Source: Pseudomonadota bacterium | GTDB lineage: Bacteria > Pseudomonadota > Gammaproteobacteria > Steroidobacterales > Steroidobacteraceae | Assembly: GCA_023423935.1 (NCBI GenBank) | Contig: JAFAEQ010000037.1 | Coordinates: 1-7,124 of the forward strand | Direction: 5' to 3' | Length of the DNA stretch: 7,124 nt | Part shown: one piece after another, positions 6,854 to 7,124 of the stretch | Numbering within the stretch: the first letter of the stretch is position 1 | Layout: each line of letters opens with the position of its first letter | Notes under the pieces: generated by a model | The model's database searches: none | What the model was told of the DNA's origin: nothing | What the model saw: the letters and a program-made list of their open reading frames with translations, nothing else | Made by a program: the position numbers and the translations under genes

Positions 6854-7124
6854 ATGAAGAAGATGACGATGACAAAGCGGCAGCAGTTTTGGCTGGCGCA
6901 TATTCAGGCAGCGATGCGCGGCGGCGAGCAGATGCAGCGGTATGCGAAGCGACAGGGTCTGTCGGTCGCAGCGCTGTACAACGCGAAGTCGGTATTGAAG
7001 CGCGCAGGCTTGTTGAAGGTTTCTGGGAGCGAGTTGGCGGCGAGTGCGTTCGTGCCAGTGCAGATCACAGCCGCGGCTCAGCCCTTGATGCGCTGTCGCC
7101 TGCAGCATCTGAGCGGCTGGCAGT
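6854..7124 (+). CDS. IS66-family accessory protein TnpA, partial at the window edge
   Basis: Ninety codons are visible with no stop. Residues 8-50 (KRQQFWLAHIQAA, then MQRYAKRQGLSVAALYNAK) form the helix-turn-helix region of IS66 TnpA, a small DNA-binding protein of the transposition machinery that works with TnpB and the TnpC transposase. AFVPVQI (65-71) and CRLQHLSGWQ (81-90) match the beta-rich C-terminal part, where family members usually have a hydrophobic SGWQxE-type segment, so only a short tail should be missing. ATG 6854 has a good ribosome binding site. Unlike its neighbours the frame is intact, which suits a recent arrival. Confidence 0.92.
   Translation, partial: MKKMTMTKRQQFWLAHIQAAMRGGEQMQRYAKRQGLSVAALYNAKSVLKRAGLLKVSGSELAASAFVPVQITAAAQPLMRCRLQHLSGWQ

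Larger units (their letters stand above)
6774..7124 (+). mobile_element. IS66-family insertion sequence, left end, cut by the window edge
   Basis: The element is identified by its tnpA and by a terminus starting GTAAGCG at 6774, the usual opening of IS66-family inverted repeats. An 80-base leader precedes tnpA. IS66 elements typically carry tnpA, tnpB and a DDE transposase gene tnpC and make an 8-base target duplication; the predicted left copy is CGCTCGGT at 6766-6773. The right end is not in the window, so neither the duplication nor completeness can be seen. The insertion lies inside the STAND gene. Confidence 0.85.

Overview
The window looks like part of a phage-defence or genomic-island region from a fairly GC-rich proteobacterium. 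The codon style and the IS66-type element would suit a beta- or gammaproteobacterium, but nothing here fixes the genus. All recognisable genes lie on the + strand. There are no RNA genes and no CRISPR array.

Layout. (1) Positions 1-66 carry one copy of a repeat that recurs at 2281-2346 with only two differences in the first 60 bases. (2) Between the copies lies a 597-codon gene (163-1956) whose N-terminus looks like DUF4238. A second reading frame (1917-2216) overlaps its end; it is either a small coupled gene or the gene's own C-terminus thrown out of frame. (3) Positions 2231-2340 form a large imperfect inverted repeat whose right arm is part of the direct repeat. About 300 bases without a convincing gene follow. 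(4) A gene for a SEC-C protein with a PD-(D/E)XK (NERD-like) core occupies 2639-4824, but its first 67 or so residues are in a different frame from the rest. (5) Sixty bases downstream, 4885-6339 encodes a DUF4297/Cap4-like nuclease domain fused to a STAND-type P-loop NTPase, the architecture of Avs-like defence proteins. Its reading continues in another frame to about 6773. (6) There it is cut by the left end of an IS66-family insertion sequence, whose tnpA runs off the right edge of the window.

How the parts fit. The SEC-C nuclease-like gene and the nuclease-STAND gene are closely spaced, co-directional and have no terminator between them, so they may be one operon and one system: a sensor ATPase with a nuclease effector beside a second nuclease-like protein. 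The STAND sensor region is missing beyond the IS, so the system is probably inactive here. Three consecutive frame breaks, all of the same sense (equivalent to losing one base), imply either a decaying island or repeated one-base sequencing errors. The IS insertion argues for decay at least at the right end. Both window edges lie in repeats, which would fit a contig bounded by repeats.
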